This document shows, one piece after another, positions 1-10,873 of a DNA stretch of 64,000 nucleotides. Source of the stretch: Sulfurisoma sediminicola. Lineage in GTDB: Bacteria; Pseudomonadota; Gammaproteobacteria; Burkholderiales; Rhodocyclaceae. Positions within the stretch are counted from its first letter, which is position 1; each line of letters opens with the position of its first letter. The position numbers and the translations under genes are program-made. The stretch lies in contig NZ_BHVV01000002.1 in assembly GCF_003865015.1 (NCBI RefSeq), positions 372,001 through 436,000 of the forward strand, written 5' to 3'. Below the pieces are notes generated by a model, which saw only the letters and a list, made by a program, of their open reading frames with translations, did not search any database and was not told where the DNA came from.

Positions 1-85
1 CGCTCACGCTCAGCAGGGTGGCGATGCCGAGCACCAATCCGAGCACCGCGAAAACGAGGTTGATCGAGAAGAAAGCGGTTTTCAT
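1..85 (-). CDS. N-terminal fragment of a small membrane protein (partial)
   Basis: Only the first 28 codons are present; the gene runs off the left edge. The ATG follows a good Shine-Dalgarno (AAGGGGAA, about 5 bases upstream). The peptide starts MKTAFFSINLVFAVLGLVLG and stays hydrophobic to the edge, so it is a transmembrane segment or a signal anchor. It is divergent from the LysR-type gene and may be that regulator's target, as divergent neighbours of LysR genes often are. No family can be assigned from so short a piece. Confidence 0.6.
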   Translation of the reverse strand, partial: MKTAFFSINLVFAVLGLVLGIATLLSVS

Positions 86-176
86 GACATTCCCCTTCGC
101 TCCATTTGGAAAGCTGCGCCTCTACTGAGGCCTCGGTGCTACCATAAGCAGAATGGTGCGACGCAACAAGCGATCA

Positions 177-201
177 ATTTTCACCCGACGCACAAGAAAA
201 T
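177..201. promoter_or_regulatory. Candidate LysR-type operator (inverted repeat)
   Basis: ATTTTC and GAAAAT form an inverted repeat with a 13-base spacer, ending 7 bases before the LysR-type start codon and inside the divergent intergenic region. It contains the T-N11-A-like spacing expected of LysR operators. Autoregulation or control of the divergent gene is an inference from position and symmetry alone. Confidence 0.35.
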
Positions 202-208
202 CTCACCC

Positions 209-1180
209 ATGACCTATCGCCTGCCGCCGCTGAATGCCCTGCGCGCCTTCGAGGTCGCCGCGCGCCATCTCAGCTTCAAGAACGCGGCGCAGGAACTCTC
301 CGTCACGCCGACCGCGATCAGCCATCAGATCAGGATGCTCGAGGACTTCCTCGGTCTGGCGCTGTTTCGCCGGCTGACGCGATCGCTGGAACTGACGCCG
401 GAAGGCGAGGCCATGCTGCCGAAGGTGCGCGAGGGGCTCGAATGCTTCGCGGCCGCCGTGGAAAGCGCGCGCGTGCAGGTGGCGCAGGAAAGGCTGATCG
501 TCGTCGCCCCACCGTCCTTCGCCACGCGCTGGCTGGTGCCGCGCCTGAAGGGGTTCTCCCAGGCGGCGCCGGGAGTGGAACTGCACCTGGTCAGTTCCCT
601 GAATGCCATCGACGGCGAGCAGCCAGGTGCGGCACGAATATTCGACAGCATCGACTTGCGCGAGGAAGAGTCGCAGGTCGCCATCTGCTTCGGCACCGGG
701 GACTACGCCGGCCTTCACGTCGACCGGATCCTGTCCTCCGGCTACTTCGCCGTCTGCAGCCCCAGGCTCATGGAAGGTCCGCATCCCCTTCGGGAACCCG
801 CGGACATCCGCTTCCACGCCCTGATCCATGACGACACCATCGCCAACGAGCGGGCCCGCCCGAGCTGGGAAGAGTGGCTGCGCCTGGCCGGTGTGACTGG
901 CGTCGACGCCAGCGCCGGTCCCCACTTCCGCGACTCCGGCCTGGCCCTGGTAGCTGCCATCGATGGCATGGGCATCGCGCTCGCGTCGAGGCCGCTGGCG
1001 GCCACCGAGGTCGCGGCGGGACGACTCGTGTCCCCCTTCAAGATATCTGTCCAGCACAACTACGCCTACTACCTGGTGACCCCGGAAGCGATCTCCGCCC
1101 GACCGGCGGTCGAAGCCTTCCGCCGCTGGCTGCTGGCCGAGGCTTCCGCCATGGAAGAGTTCTGCAGATCCCACTGCTGA
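209..1180 (+). CDS. LysR-family transcriptional regulator, GcvA-like subgroup
   Basis: A 323-residue protein of normal LysR length. The N-terminal winged helix-turn-helix (about residues 5-64) begins LPPLNALRAFEVAARHLSFK, the typical opening of the GcvA/AmpR-like subgroup. The rest, from about residue 95, is the periplasmic-binding-protein-like effector domain. Regulators of this type bind DNA as tetramers and usually control a divergently transcribed neighbour, here the cut membrane-protein gene at the left edge. The effector cannot be told from sequence. The ATG has no strong Shine-Dalgarno, but the HTH begins right after it, so the start is reliable. Confidence 0.85.
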   Translation: MTYRLPPLNALRAFEVAARHLSFKNAAQELSVTPTAISHQIRMLEDFLGLALFRRLTRSLELTPEGEAMLPKVREGLECFAAAVESARVQVAQERLIVVAPPSFATRWLVPRLKGFSQAAPGVELHLVSSLNAIDGEQPGAARIFDSIDLREEESQVAICFGTGDYAGLHVDRILSSGYFAVCSPRLMEGPHPLREPADIRFHALIHDDTIANERARPSWEEWLRLAGVTGVDASAGPHFRDSGLALVAAIDGMGIALASRPLAATEVAAGRLVSPFKISVQHNYAYYLVTPEAISARPAVEAFRRWLLAEASAMEEFCRSHC

Positions 1181-1320
1181 GCGCAGGGCTGGCTTCGTGC
1201 TTTGGCGTATCGGTACGGCCGAGCAACAGGCACGAGGGGGATGTCGCAGTTCGGCCAGAAGCGGAAGTGGGCTGAGGCACCGAAAAGCAGACGTTGTGTA
1301 CAGAATGGAGTTTGGAAATC

Positions 1321-1707
1321 ATGATTAATAAAATGCTCAAAGCGTGTGTGATTATTTCAGTGGTGTTTTTTGCACTTGGAGGGGTCGCGCAAGCGCAAGT
1401 GTCGGTTCCTGAACCGACGCAAGACCCTTCTGCACTGTATAGGCTTTTCCGAACTCAAAACATGTTCATGTTTCTTTTGCTCGATACGCGAACCGGGCAG
1501 ATTACGCAAGTTCAGTGGAACATAGAGACCGAAAAGCGATTCACTGAACCGCTCAATCTCAAGCCGCTCGTGGCTGATGGCAAACCAGGACGGTTTACGC
1601 TTTATCCGACGCAAAACGTCTATACGTTCATTCTCCTCGACCAGGTCTCGGGGAATTCGTGGCAGGTGCAGTGGGGTAAAAATCCGCTCATTACTCCAAT
1701 TAACTGA
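1321..1707 (+). CDS. Secreted 128-residue protein with two internal repeats, unknown function
   Basis: I chose the ATG that follows GGAG by 10 bases; an upstream in-frame ATG would add nine residues before the signal peptide. Residues 1-25 are a clear Sec signal peptide (ending GGVAQAQ). The mature part has two copies of a 22-residue unit, residues 45-66 and 97-118, sharing the pattern TQNxxxFxLLDxxxGxxxQVQW. This suggests a small beta-strand repeat fold. The gene is visibly AT-richer than everything around it, which hints at recent acquisition. It stands alone between the LysR gene and the sigma-factor operon. I do not recognise the family. Confidence 0.65.
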   Translation: MINKMLKACVIISVVFFALGGVAQAQVSVPEPTQDPSALYRLFRTQNMFMFLLLDTRTGQITQVQWNIETEKRFTEPLNLKPLVADGKPGRFTLYPTQNVYTFILLDQVSGNSWQVQWGKNPLITPIN

Positions 1708-1854
1708 CCAGATGTTCGCAGGTGGCGATAGCCGACATGCGCTGAACACATTGGGATAAAGATGCCACCAATTAACCGATTGCAAGGCGATGCGACCTAG
1801 GAGGTTGAGCTTTTGCTTTCCCAGCGTCTGAAAGGCGGCAACGGGTCGATAGCC

Positions 1855-1874
1855 GCCGTCCCGCCAGCGCCGAC
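1855..1874. repeat. Dispersed 20-bp intergenic repeat, copy 1
   Basis: GCCGTCCCGCCAGCGCCGAC, one mismatch from each of two other intergenic copies (46379-46398 and 50325-50344). It lies just before the sigma-factor gene and follows a small hairpin (GGCGG...CCGCC). Confidence 0.55.
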
Positions 1875-1891
1875 TTTTTCCTGCATAGCTC

Positions 1892-2461
1892 ATGACCGCT
1901 GACGAACTGTCCCTGCAGCTTGCCGATCTTCGCCCGCGACTCGTTCGTTTCGCCCGCCTGCAGTTGCGCGACGATGCGGCGGCCGAGGACGCGGTGCAGG
2001 ATGCCCTGTTGGCGGCCGCCGAGAATGCCGAGCGCTTCGAGGGCGCCTCGGCCGCGGCGACCTGGGTCTTCGCCATCCTTCGCAACAAGCTGGTCGACGA
2101 ATTCCGCCGCCGCGGCCGCGACCCGGTCGCCCTGGCAGGGAATGAGGGCGAGGCGGCGCTGGAGAGCCTGTTCGAGGAGCAGTTCGATGCGCGCGGCCAC
2201 TGGCGCGACCCGCCCCCGGCCTGGTCCGATCCGGCGGCCTCGCTGGAGCAGAAGCGCTTCTGGGAGGTGTTCGAGATCTGCATCTCCTCGCTGCCCGAGC
2301 GCCCGGCCCGCGTTTTCGGCATGCGCGAGCTGCTCGGCATGGAGTCCGAGGAAATTTGTAAGGAACTGGGAATCAGCTCGTCTAATTGCTGGGTGCTGCT
2401 GCACCGGGCGCGTCTGGGACTGCGCGACTGCCTGTCCCGACGCTGGTTTGGAGAACACTGA
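1892..2461 (+). CDS. ECF RNA polymerase sigma factor of the bufferin-type operon
   Basis: A 189-residue sigma-70-family protein with only regions 2 (about residues 10-75, including the LRDDAAAEDAVQDAL core-binding helix) and 4 (about 125-180, helix-turn-helix around MESEEICKELGISSSNCW). It should direct RNA polymerase to its own operon and perhaps a few other genes under metal or envelope stress. Its stop codon overlaps the start of the small zinc-finger gene by one base (TGATG), so the two are translated together. Sigma factors of this type are common at the head of DUF692/DUF2063 operons in proteobacteria. The signal sensed is not visible here. Confidence 0.88.
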   Translation: MTADELSLQLADLRPRLVRFARLQLRDDAAAEDAVQDALLAAAENAERFEGASAAATWVFAILRNKLVDEFRRRGRDPVALAGNEGEAALESLFEEQFDARGHWRDPPPAWSDPAASLEQKRFWEVFEICISSLPERPARVFGMRELLGMESEEICKELGISSSNCWVLLHRARLGLRDCLSRRWFGEH

Positions 2462-2673
2462 TGCTTTCATGCAAGGACGCGACGGAACTGATTTCGCAGG
2501 GCATGGATCGCCGCCTTTCGCTCGTCGAGCGTTTCGGGCTGCGCCTGCACCTGCTGATCTGCCGCGGTTGCCGCGCCACCGAACAGCATCTGGGCTTTCT
2601 CCGCAATGCCAGCTCGGCGTGGCGGCAACACCATGAAGCGCCACCCTCAACCCCGCAAGGAGACTCAAAATGA
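2461..2673 (+). CDS. Small zinc-finger protein, probable anti-sigma factor
   Basis: Seventy residues with an early cysteine (MLSCKDATELIS) and HLLICRGC, the HxxxCxxC signature of zf-HC2/ZAS anti-sigma factors. It has no membrane segment, so it would act in the cytoplasm. It sits directly behind the ECF gene and shares overlapping stop/start codons with both neighbours, the usual place for a cognate anti-sigma factor. Binding and releasing the sigma factor in response to metal or redox state is inferred from family and position. Confidence 0.78.
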   Translation: MLSCKDATELISQGMDRRLSLVERFGLRLHLLICRGCRATEQHLGFLRNASSAWRQHHEAPPSTPQGDSK

Positions 2674-3050
2674 AAAAACAATCCATCAGCCTCGCCCTCA
2701 GTACAGCTCTCGGTACGGCCTTCGTCGCCGGCGCCGCCCTCAGCCCGGCCGTGCATGCCGCCGACAACCCCTTCGGCATGCAGAAGCTCGACGGCGGCTA
2801 CCAGCTGGCCCAGGCCAAGGCCGACGACAAGAAGAAGGACGGCAAGTGCGGCGAAGGCAAGTGCGGCGCCGAGAAGAAGGCCGTCGAGAAGAAGAAGGAC
2901 GGTGCCTGCGGCGATGCGGCCAAGGCCAAGGACGGTTCCTGCGGGGCCGAGAAGAAGACAGCCGAGAAAATGGCAACCGAGAAGAAGAAGGACGGTGCCT
3001 GCGGCGGCGCGGCCAAGGCCAAGGACGGCTCCTGCGGCGCGAAGAAGTAA
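2670..3050 (+). CDS. Exported six-cysteine precursor peptide (bufferin/HvfA-type, copper-binding RiPP)
   Basis: A 126-residue precursor. Residues 1-30 are a Sec signal peptide ending SPAVHA. A conserved-looking leader follows (DNPFGMQKLDGGYQLAQ), then a Lys/Glu/Gly/Ala-rich low-complexity core. Its six cysteines (60, 65, 80, 91, 111, 122) all lie in a DGKCG, EGKCG, DGACG or DGSCG motif. In the Haemophilus HvfA system, EGKCG cysteines are converted by an MNIO enzyme to copper-binding oxazolone/thioamide groups, and bufferins protect Caulobacter from copper. By analogy these six cysteines are the modification sites and the product is an exported copper sequestrant. The ATGA overlap with the anti-sigma gene shows translational coupling. 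Confidence 0.85.
   Translation: MKKQSISLALSTALGTAFVAGAALSPAVHAADNPFGMQKLDGGYQLAQAKADDKKKDGKCGEGKCGAEKKAVEKKKDGACGDAAKAKDGSCGAEKKTAEKMATEKKKDGACGGAAKAKDGSCGAKK
2886..3048 (+). repeat. 31-codon direct repeat within the precursor core
   Basis: The stretch starting at 2886 recurs nearly unchanged from 2979, an offset of 93 bases. Each copy encodes KKKDGACG(D/G)AAKAKDGSCG with two cysteines. The core has therefore grown by duplicating a two-cysteine module. Confidence 0.8.
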
Positions 3051-3060
3051 GCGCGACAGC

Positions 3061-3921
3061 ATGAAACCCGCCGGCATTTCCGGCGCGGGCCTCGGCTTCA
3101 GGCGGGAACTCATCCCCGACCTGAAGGCCGCGCAGTTGGGTGCATGGCCTGCCGCCGTTTCATTTTTCGAGCTGGCTCCGGAGAACTGGGCCGGCATGGG
3201 CGGCCGTTCGGCGAAGGACCTGCGTGCCTTCACCGAAGCGCATCCCTTCGTCTGCCACGGCCTCTCGCTCGACCTCGGCGGGCCGCGTCCGCTCGACGAG
3301 GCGCTGCTGCGGCGAATCAGGGGCTTCATGCGAGAGCACGGCATTCCCCTCTACACGGAACACCTGTCGTGGTGCGGCGACGACGGCCACCTCTACGACC
3401 TGCTGCCGATACCCTGCACCGGCGACGCCGTGAAATGGGTGGCAAGCCGCATCCGCCGCGCCCAGGACATCCTCGAAATGCGCATCGGCATCGAGAACGC
3501 CTCCTACTACGTCGCCCCGCCGGGTGCCGAGATGAGCGAGGGAGAGTTCATCCGCGCGGTGGTCGAGGAGGCCGACTGCCTGCTCCACCTCGACGTGAAC
3601 AACATTTACGTGAACAGCCGCAACTTCGGCTTCGATCCGTTGGAATTCATGGACGCGCTGCCGCTGGAGCGCACCTGCTACCTGCACATGGCCGGTCATT
3701 ACGTCGAGCCCGACGGCGTGCTGGTCGATACCCACGGCGCCGACGTCATCGATCCGGTGTGGGCGCTGCTCGACGCCGCCTATGCGCGCGTCGGTCCGCT
3801 GCCGACCTGCCTCGAGCGCGACTTCAACATCCCGCCGCTGGCCAAGTTGGCAGGCGAGGTCGAACGCATCGCCGCGGTGCAGATGTGCTATCGCGCCCCG
3901 CCGGCACGGGTGGCCGCATGA
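3061..3921 (+). CDS. MNIO (DUF692/MbnB-like) multinuclear iron oxidase, bufferin/HvfB-type
   Basis: A 286-residue TIM-barrel enzyme of the multinuclear non-heme iron-dependent oxidase family, which rewrites cysteine residues in precursor peptides using O2. The expected iron ligands are visible: H66 ([11 protein letters not shown]), H101 (TEHLSW), E145 (GIENAS), D178 (HLDVNN), H209/H213 (HMAGH), D223/H225 (VDTHG) and E252 (LERDFN). Length and motif order fit BufB/HvfB. It follows the precursor by 10 bases and overlaps the DUF2063 partner by ATGA, so enzyme and partner are probably made in equal amounts. The exact modification on this precursor is inferred from family members. Confidence 0.92.
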   Translation: MKPAGISGAGLGFRRELIPDLKAAQLGAWPAAVSFFELAPENWAGMGGRSAKDLRAFTEAHPFVCHGLSLDLGGPRPLDEALLRRIRGFMREHGIPLYTEHLSWCGDDGHLYDLLPIPCTGDAVKWVASRIRRAQDILEMRIGIENASYYVAPPGAEMSEGEFIRAVVEEADCLLHLDVNNIYVNSRNFGFDPLEFMDALPLERTCYLHMAGHYVEPDGVLVDTHGADVIDPVWALLDAAYARVGPLPTCLERDFNIPPLAKLAGEVERIAAVQMCYRAPPARVAA

Positions 3922-4661
3922 CCCCCGCGTTCCAGGACTTCCAGTTCGCCTTCGGCCGCCACCTGCGCGACCCGCGCCGCCACCCGCGTCCGGCCGGCGT
4001 GCCGGCGCGCCGCGCCGCGATCTACGGCGAACTGCTCTACAACAACCTCGAGGGCTTCCTGCTCGCCTGCTTCCCACTGACGCGGCGCATCCTCGGCGAG
4101 CGGCGCTGGCCGCGGCTGATGCGCGCCTTCTTCCGCGAGGCGCGCTGCCACACGCCGTACTTCCGCGAGATCCCGCGCGAGTTCCTGCGCTGGCTGCTCG
4201 AGACCGATCCGCTGCCGGTTGCGGTGCCGCCCTGGCTGCGCGAGCTCGCGCACTACGAGTGGGCCGAGCTGGCGGTCGACGTCATGGAAGCGGACGTTCC
4301 GGCGCACGACCCGGCCGGCGACCTGCTCGACGGCATTCCCGTGCCGGCGCCGGCGCTGATGAACCTCGCCTATGCCTGGCCGGTGCAGCGCATCGGCCCG
4401 GACTTCCGCCCGCGCAAGCCGGCGGCGACCCGGCTGCTGGTGTTCCGCGACGCGGCCGACGATGTCAATTTCGTCGAACTGAACGCGGTCAGCGCGCGCC
4501 TCGTCGCTTTGCTGCAGGAGGGCGGTCGCACGGGACGGCAGACATGCCTCGCCATCGCCGTCGAGCTCGGGCATCCCGACCCGCAAGCGGTGCTCGCGCA
4601 CGGTGCGGCGCTGCTGGAAGAACTGCGCTTGGCCGGCGCCATCATCGGAGCGAAGAAATGA
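3918..4661 (+). CDS. DUF2063 MNIO partner protein (BufC/HvfC-type)
   Basis: A 247-residue protein with the DUF2063 N-terminal domain (about residues 5-95: [20 protein letters not shown] and [13 protein letters not shown]) and a C-terminal domain that, in the family, resembles a RiPP recognition element. In characterised systems it binds the leader peptide and delivers it to the MNIO enzyme. The operon has one of each, so a heterodimer acting on the six-cysteine precursor is expected. The start overlaps the MNIO stop codon (ATGA) and its own stop overlaps the DoxX start. Confidence 0.88.
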   Translation: MTPAFQDFQFAFGRHLRDPRRHPRPAGVPARRAAIYGELLYNNLEGFLLACFPLTRRILGERRWPRLMRAFFREARCHTPYFREIPREFLRWLLETDPLPVAVPPWLRELAHYEWAELAVDVMEADVPAHDPAGDLLDGIPVPAPALMNLAYAWPVQRIGPDFRPRKPAATRLLVFRDAADDVNFVELNAVSARLVALLQEGGRTGRQTCLAIAVELGHPDPQAVLAHGAALLEELRLAGAIIGAKK

Positions 4662-5149
4662 AGAAGCTGCTCGGCAAGGCCTTCGCCGGCGTCGACTGGC
4701 TCGGCCTCTGGTTCGCCATGCTCGGTCTGCGCCTGCTGCTCGGTTGGGAATTCTTCGAATCAGGCCTGGAGAAGTTCCGCGGCGAGAACTGGTTCGCCGA
4801 CATCCAGGGCAGGTTCCCCTATCCCTTCAGCGCCGTGCCGCCGGACATCAGCTGGCAGCTCGCGACCGGGTTCGAGCTGGTCGGCGGCATCGCGCTGGTG
4901 CTGGGCCTGGGCACGCGCTTCTTCGCGGTCTCGTTGTTCGTGCTCACCGTCGTGGCCACCGCCGCCGCGCATTGGCCGGCGACATGGGTGACGCTGGCCG
5001 ACCTCGCGCAGGGCTACGCCATCACCGACCAGGGCCACGGCAACTTCAAGCTGCCGCTGATCTTCATGGCGATGCTGCTGCCGCTGATGCTCTCAGGGCC
5101 GGGACGGTTGTCGATGGATGCGTTCGTCAGGCGGCGGACGATCGGATGA
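4658..5149 (+). CDS. DoxX-family inner-membrane protein (HvfD/BufD-type position)
   Basis: A 163-residue protein with four hydrophobic segments (about 14-32, 68-86, 90-110, 125-145). Typical DoxX features are [18 protein letters not shown] near the N-terminus and a conserved histidine/aspartate-containing loop ([15 protein letters not shown]). DoxX proteins are frequent last members of DUF692/DUF2063 operons. Roles in copper handling or in maturation at the membrane have been proposed, not proved. It is translationally coupled to the genes on both sides. Confidence 0.82.
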   Translation: MKKLLGKAFAGVDWLGLWFAMLGLRLLLGWEFFESGLEKFRGENWFADIQGRFPYPFSAVPPDISWQLATGFELVGGIALVLGLGTRFFAVSLFVLTVVATAAAHWPATWVTLADLAQGYAITDQGHGNFKLPLIFMAMLLPLMLSGPGRLSMDAFVRRRTIG

Positions 5150-5373
5150 CGGATCGTGAAAAGTCGGTAGTGGCGGGACGGCGGCCCGGCGAACGCGCCT
5201 GCCCGCGCTGCGGCGCCGTCTTCGTCTGCGGCAACGAGGCCGGCGCGCAGAGCTGCTGGTGCGCCGAGCTGCCGCCGGCGCTGCCCATACCCGGCGCCGG
5301 CAGCGGCTGCTACTGCCCGGCCTGCCTGCGCGAGATCATCGCGCAGCAGGATCAGGCGGGAAGGAAGTCGTAG
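5146..5373 (+). CDS. Small cysteine-rich CWC-domain protein, coupled to the bufferin-type operon
   Basis: Seventy-five residues with eight cysteines spaced as metal ligands: [19 protein letters not shown] and [10 protein letters not shown]. This matches the cysteine-rich CWC family, small zinc- or metal-binding proteins of unknown role. Its ATG overlaps the DoxX stop codon (ATGA), so it belongs to the same transcript. It has no signal peptide and should be cytoplasmic. A metal-handling or sensing accessory role is only an inference from this position. The 3' end overlaps the convergent hypothetical gene by 22 bases. Confidence 0.75.
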   Translation: MTDREKSVVAGRRPGERACPRCGAVFVCGNEAGAQSCWCAELPPALPIPGAGSGCYCPACLREIIAQQDQAGRKS

Positions 5374-5729
5374 CTGCCGACCCACTTGCCGTCGACATGG
5401 TCGATGTGCACATGGCGGGGCGCGACGTGTCGCAGCGCCACGCTGTCGATCGGCTTCTCCGGCTGGCGGCCGAGTTGCTCGGCGACTTCCCAAGTGCAGG
5501 ACGTCGAGGTCACCGGGCGGAAGTAGAGGTGCAGCTTGTCGTGCGCGGCCGCTGTCTCGTAGCCGCGCGCATCCTCCCGGAAATGCACGAACTTCTTCAC
5601 CAGGCAGGAGAAGTAGAGTTCCAGTTCGACGAACAGCGGCGCCTGGCGCGCGGCCAGCTCGCGCGCCGCGGGCGCAGTCCATTCGACCTGCACGGGCTTG
5701 CCGTTGAGGGTGACGGTGGTGCGTTCCAT
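5352..5729 (-). CDS. Conserved-looking 125-residue protein, unknown function
   Basis: The start ATG has GAGGT upstream. The protein is soluble, with no signal peptide, and contains two cysteines (one in ELYFSCLVKKFVHF) and a histidine-rich C-terminal half (VALRHVAPRHVHIDHVDGKW). I do not recognise a family. The C-terminal coding end overlaps the convergent CWC gene on the other strand. It lies 54 bases beyond the ppc stop on the same strand, so it may be read through from ppc. Confidence 0.6.
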   Translation of the reverse strand: MERTTVTLNGKPVQVEWTAPAARELAARQAPLFVELELYFSCLVKKFVHFREDARGYETAAAHDKLHLYFRPVTSTSCTWEVAEQLGRQPEKPIDSVALRHVAPRHVHIDHVDGKWVGSYDFLPA

Positions 5730-5783
5730 TGCGACCTCGGCGGGGTGAGGAAACGACTAGCTTGCCACGATTCTGCCGCCGGG

Positions 5784-8560
<2,777 letters not shown>

Positions 8561-8564
<4 letters not shown>

Positions 8565-9076
8565 GGGGTCTTCTCGCGCAGGCGATCGCGGGCGGTGTCG
8601 ACCGCACGATCGATGTAGGTTCCATAGAAGTCGGGCAGGCGCACGCCGACGATGGGCTCGGCCAGCAGCTCGCCGTCGGGGCCGAGCACTTCGATCGTCG
8701 GCGTCAGGCGAATCTTGCGGCCGCGGGCGAAATCCTTGTGATTGCCGGCCTTGCCGGAAAAGTCGGCGAGGGCGGTACGGCGGTCGACGTCGATCTGGCG
8801 GATCAGCACGCGGGAGGCGGTCGCCGGATCGGCCGCCATCGGATCGAGATGGTGGACGCGCGCCCGCTCGCACCAGCCGCAGCCCTCGCGGCTGTAAAGC
8901 ACCAGCATGGGCAGCTTCTGTTCGCGCATCTGGCGAGCGTCGGCGGCCAGATCCTGTGCCGGCGGCAGGGCAAAGGCGAGGGGCGGCCATGCTAGAATCG
9001 CCGCCGCTGCTAGGCTCAGGCCCGGGCGCAGCCATCGCATGGCAGCACGCGTGCGAAGCCTCATGGCCATCGCCAT
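8561..9076 (-). CDS. Periplasmic thioredoxin-like protein
   Basis: A 171-residue protein from an ATG preceded by AAGGAG at ideal distance. Residues 1-35 form a signal peptide ([20 protein letters not shown]). A thioredoxin-fold domain follows with the redox pair CGWC ([14 protein letters not shown]) and the cis-proline segment [13 protein letters not shown]. It resembles SoxW- and DsbD-gamma-type reductases or thioredoxin_2 proteins, and would reduce disulfides or carry electrons in the periplasm. Its stop overlaps the ppc start. It is divergent from hemC, and the two starts lie 40 bases apart. Confidence 0.82.
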
Positions 9077-9115
9077 CAGACTGTCTCCTTGATCGATTAC
9101 CCAGGACCGCCGTTC

Positions 9116-10048
9116 GTGAACGCCACCAGCCCCGAGCGCATTGTTATCGCCACGCGCGAATCGCGCCTTGCCCTGTGGCAGGCGGAACACGTGCGCGGCT
9201 TGTTGCAACAATTATACCCAGCCTGCAGCGTCGAGCTTCTCGGCATGACCACGCGCGGCGACCAGATCCTCGACCGGCCGCTGGCCAAGGTCGGCGGCAA
9301 GGGGCTGTTCGTCAAGGAACTCGAGACCGCGCTGCTGGATAGACGCGCCGACCTCGCGGTTCATTCCATGAAGGACGTGCCGATGCAGCTGGCACCGGAG
9401 TTCGCCCTGGTCGCCACCGGCCCGCGCGAGGTGCCGCTCGATGCCTTCGTCTCCAGCCGCTACGCCAGCCTCGACGACATGCCGCCGGGCGCGGTGGTCG
9501 GCACCTCGAGCCTGCGCCGCGAGTCGCAGCTCCACGCCAACTATCCCTACCTGGCCGTCACCTCGCTGCGCGGCAACCTCGACACGCGCCTGCGCAAGCT
9601 CGACGAGGGCCAGTACGACGCCATCATCCTCGCCGCCGCCGGCCTGACCCGCCTCGGCCTCGGCGAGCGCATCCGCGCCGTGTTGCCGGCCGAGGCTTCG
9701 CTGCCCGCCGCGGGCCAGGGTGCGCTGGGCATCGAAGTCTTGTCGTCGCGGCCCGAGATGGCCCAATGGCTGGCCCCGCTCGACGATGCCGCCACGGCCG
9801 CCTGCGTCCGCGCCGAGCGCGCCGTCTCGCGCGCGCTGGCCGGCAGCTGCGAGGTGCCGCTCGGCGCCTACGCCGAGATGCGCGGCGGACGGATCTTCCT
9901 GCGCGGCTTCGTCGCCCTGCCCGACGGCTCGCGCATCGCCCGCGCCGAGCTCACCGGCGCGCCGGCCGAGGCAGAGGCTTTGGGACTGAAGCTGGCAGAG
10001 GCATTGCGCGCGCAAGGCGCCGACGAGATTCTCGCGGCACTGGGCTAG
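9116..10048 (+). CDS. hemC: Porphobilinogen deaminase (hydroxymethylbilane synthase)
   Basis: Polymerises four porphobilinogens into hydroxymethylbilane for tetrapyrrole synthesis. The 310-residue protein starts at a GTG with AGGA 9 bases upstream, just ahead of the conserved opening [20 protein letters not shown]; an in-frame TTG at 9089 is less likely. Signatures are [22 protein letters not shown] and the dipyrromethane-binding cysteine in [13 protein letters not shown]. It heads a hemC-hemD-hemX-hemY cluster. Confidence 0.95.
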   Translation: MNATSPERIVIATRESRLALWQAEHVRGLLQQLYPACSVELLGMTTRGDQILDRPLAKVGGKGLFVKELETALLDRRADLAVHSMKDVPMQLAPEFALVATGPREVPLDAFVSSRYASLDDMPPGAVVGTSSLRRESQLHANYPYLAVTSLRGNLDTRLRKLDEGQYDAIILAAAGLTRLGLGERIRAVLPAEASLPAAGQGALGIEVLSSRPEMAQWLAPLDDAATAACVRAERAVSRALAGSCEVPLGAYAEMRGGRIFLRGFVALPDGSRIARAELTGAPAEAEALGLKLAEALRAQGADEILAALG

Positions 10049-10057
10049 CCGGACCGC

Positions 10058-10873
10058 GTGGACGCGCCGTTGAAGAAATTGAGCGAAGCCGTATCCACTC
10101 GGACGGCACTGTCAGGACGCCACATCGTCGTCACGCGGCCGGCCGAACAGTGCGAGCATCTGGCGGCGGCGCTGGTCGAGCAGGGCGCCCATCCCGTGCT
10201 GTTCCCGGTGCTGGCGATCAGTGCCCTCGACGATGTCTCGCCGCTGCTGGACGCCGCGATCCGCCTCGACGGCATCGATCTCGCCGTCTTCGTCAGCCCC
10301 AATGCCATCGCCAAGTCGCTCGAAGTGATCCTGTCGCGACGGTCGTGGCCGGCGCAGGTGCGCGTCGCCGCCATCGGCAAGAGCAGCGAGCGCGAACTGG
10401 AGCGCTTCGGCATCCGCGAGGTGATCGCGCCGCAGGACCGCTTCGACTCCGAGGCCCTGCTGGCCCTGCCCGAGTTGCAGGAGATGCAGGGCAGGAAGGT
10501 GCTGATCTTCCGCGGCGACGGCGGCCGCGATGTCGTCTTCGACACCCTGCAGGCGCGCGGCGCGACAGTGGAATACGTCACCGCCTATCGCCGCTCGAAG
10601 CCGAAGACCGACCCGTCGCCCCTGCTCAAGCTCTGGGATGACGGCCATCTCGATGCCGTGACGCTGACCAGCAGCGAAGGGCTGCGCAACCTGTGGGAGA
10701 TGCTGCCCAGGCTCGGCCGGAGCTGGCTCAAGCAGACGCCCGTGTTCGTGCCGCATGTGCGCATCGCCGAGCAGGCGCGCGCGCTGGGGCTTTCGCGCAT
10801 CGAACTCACCGGCCCCGCCGACGACGGCCTCGTCGCCGGTCTTCTGAGCTATTTTTCCCGCCATGACGCCTGA
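10058..10873 (+). CDS. hemD: Uroporphyrinogen-III synthase
   Basis: Closes and inverts hydroxymethylbilane into uroporphyrinogen III. The 271-residue protein starts at GTG nine bases after the hemC stop. The family diverges strongly, but typical elements are visible: IVVTRPAEQ near the start, FVSPNAIAKSLE, an AAIGKSSERELERFG strand-turn and LTSSEGLRNLWEM in the second lobe. Its end overlaps hemX by 11 bases. Confidence 0.92.
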   Translation: MDAPLKKLSEAVSTRTALSGRHIVVTRPAEQCEHLAAALVEQGAHPVLFPVLAISALDDVSPLLDAAIRLDGIDLAVFVSPNAIAKSLEVILSRRSWPAQVRVAAIGKSSERELERFGIREVIAPQDRFDSEALLALPELQEMQGRKVLIFRGDGGRDVVFDTLQARGATVEYVTAYRRSKPKTDPSPLLKLWDDGHLDAVTLTSSEGLRNLWEMLPRLGRSWLKQTPVFVPHVRIAEQARALGLSRIELTGPADDGLVAGLLSYFSRHDA

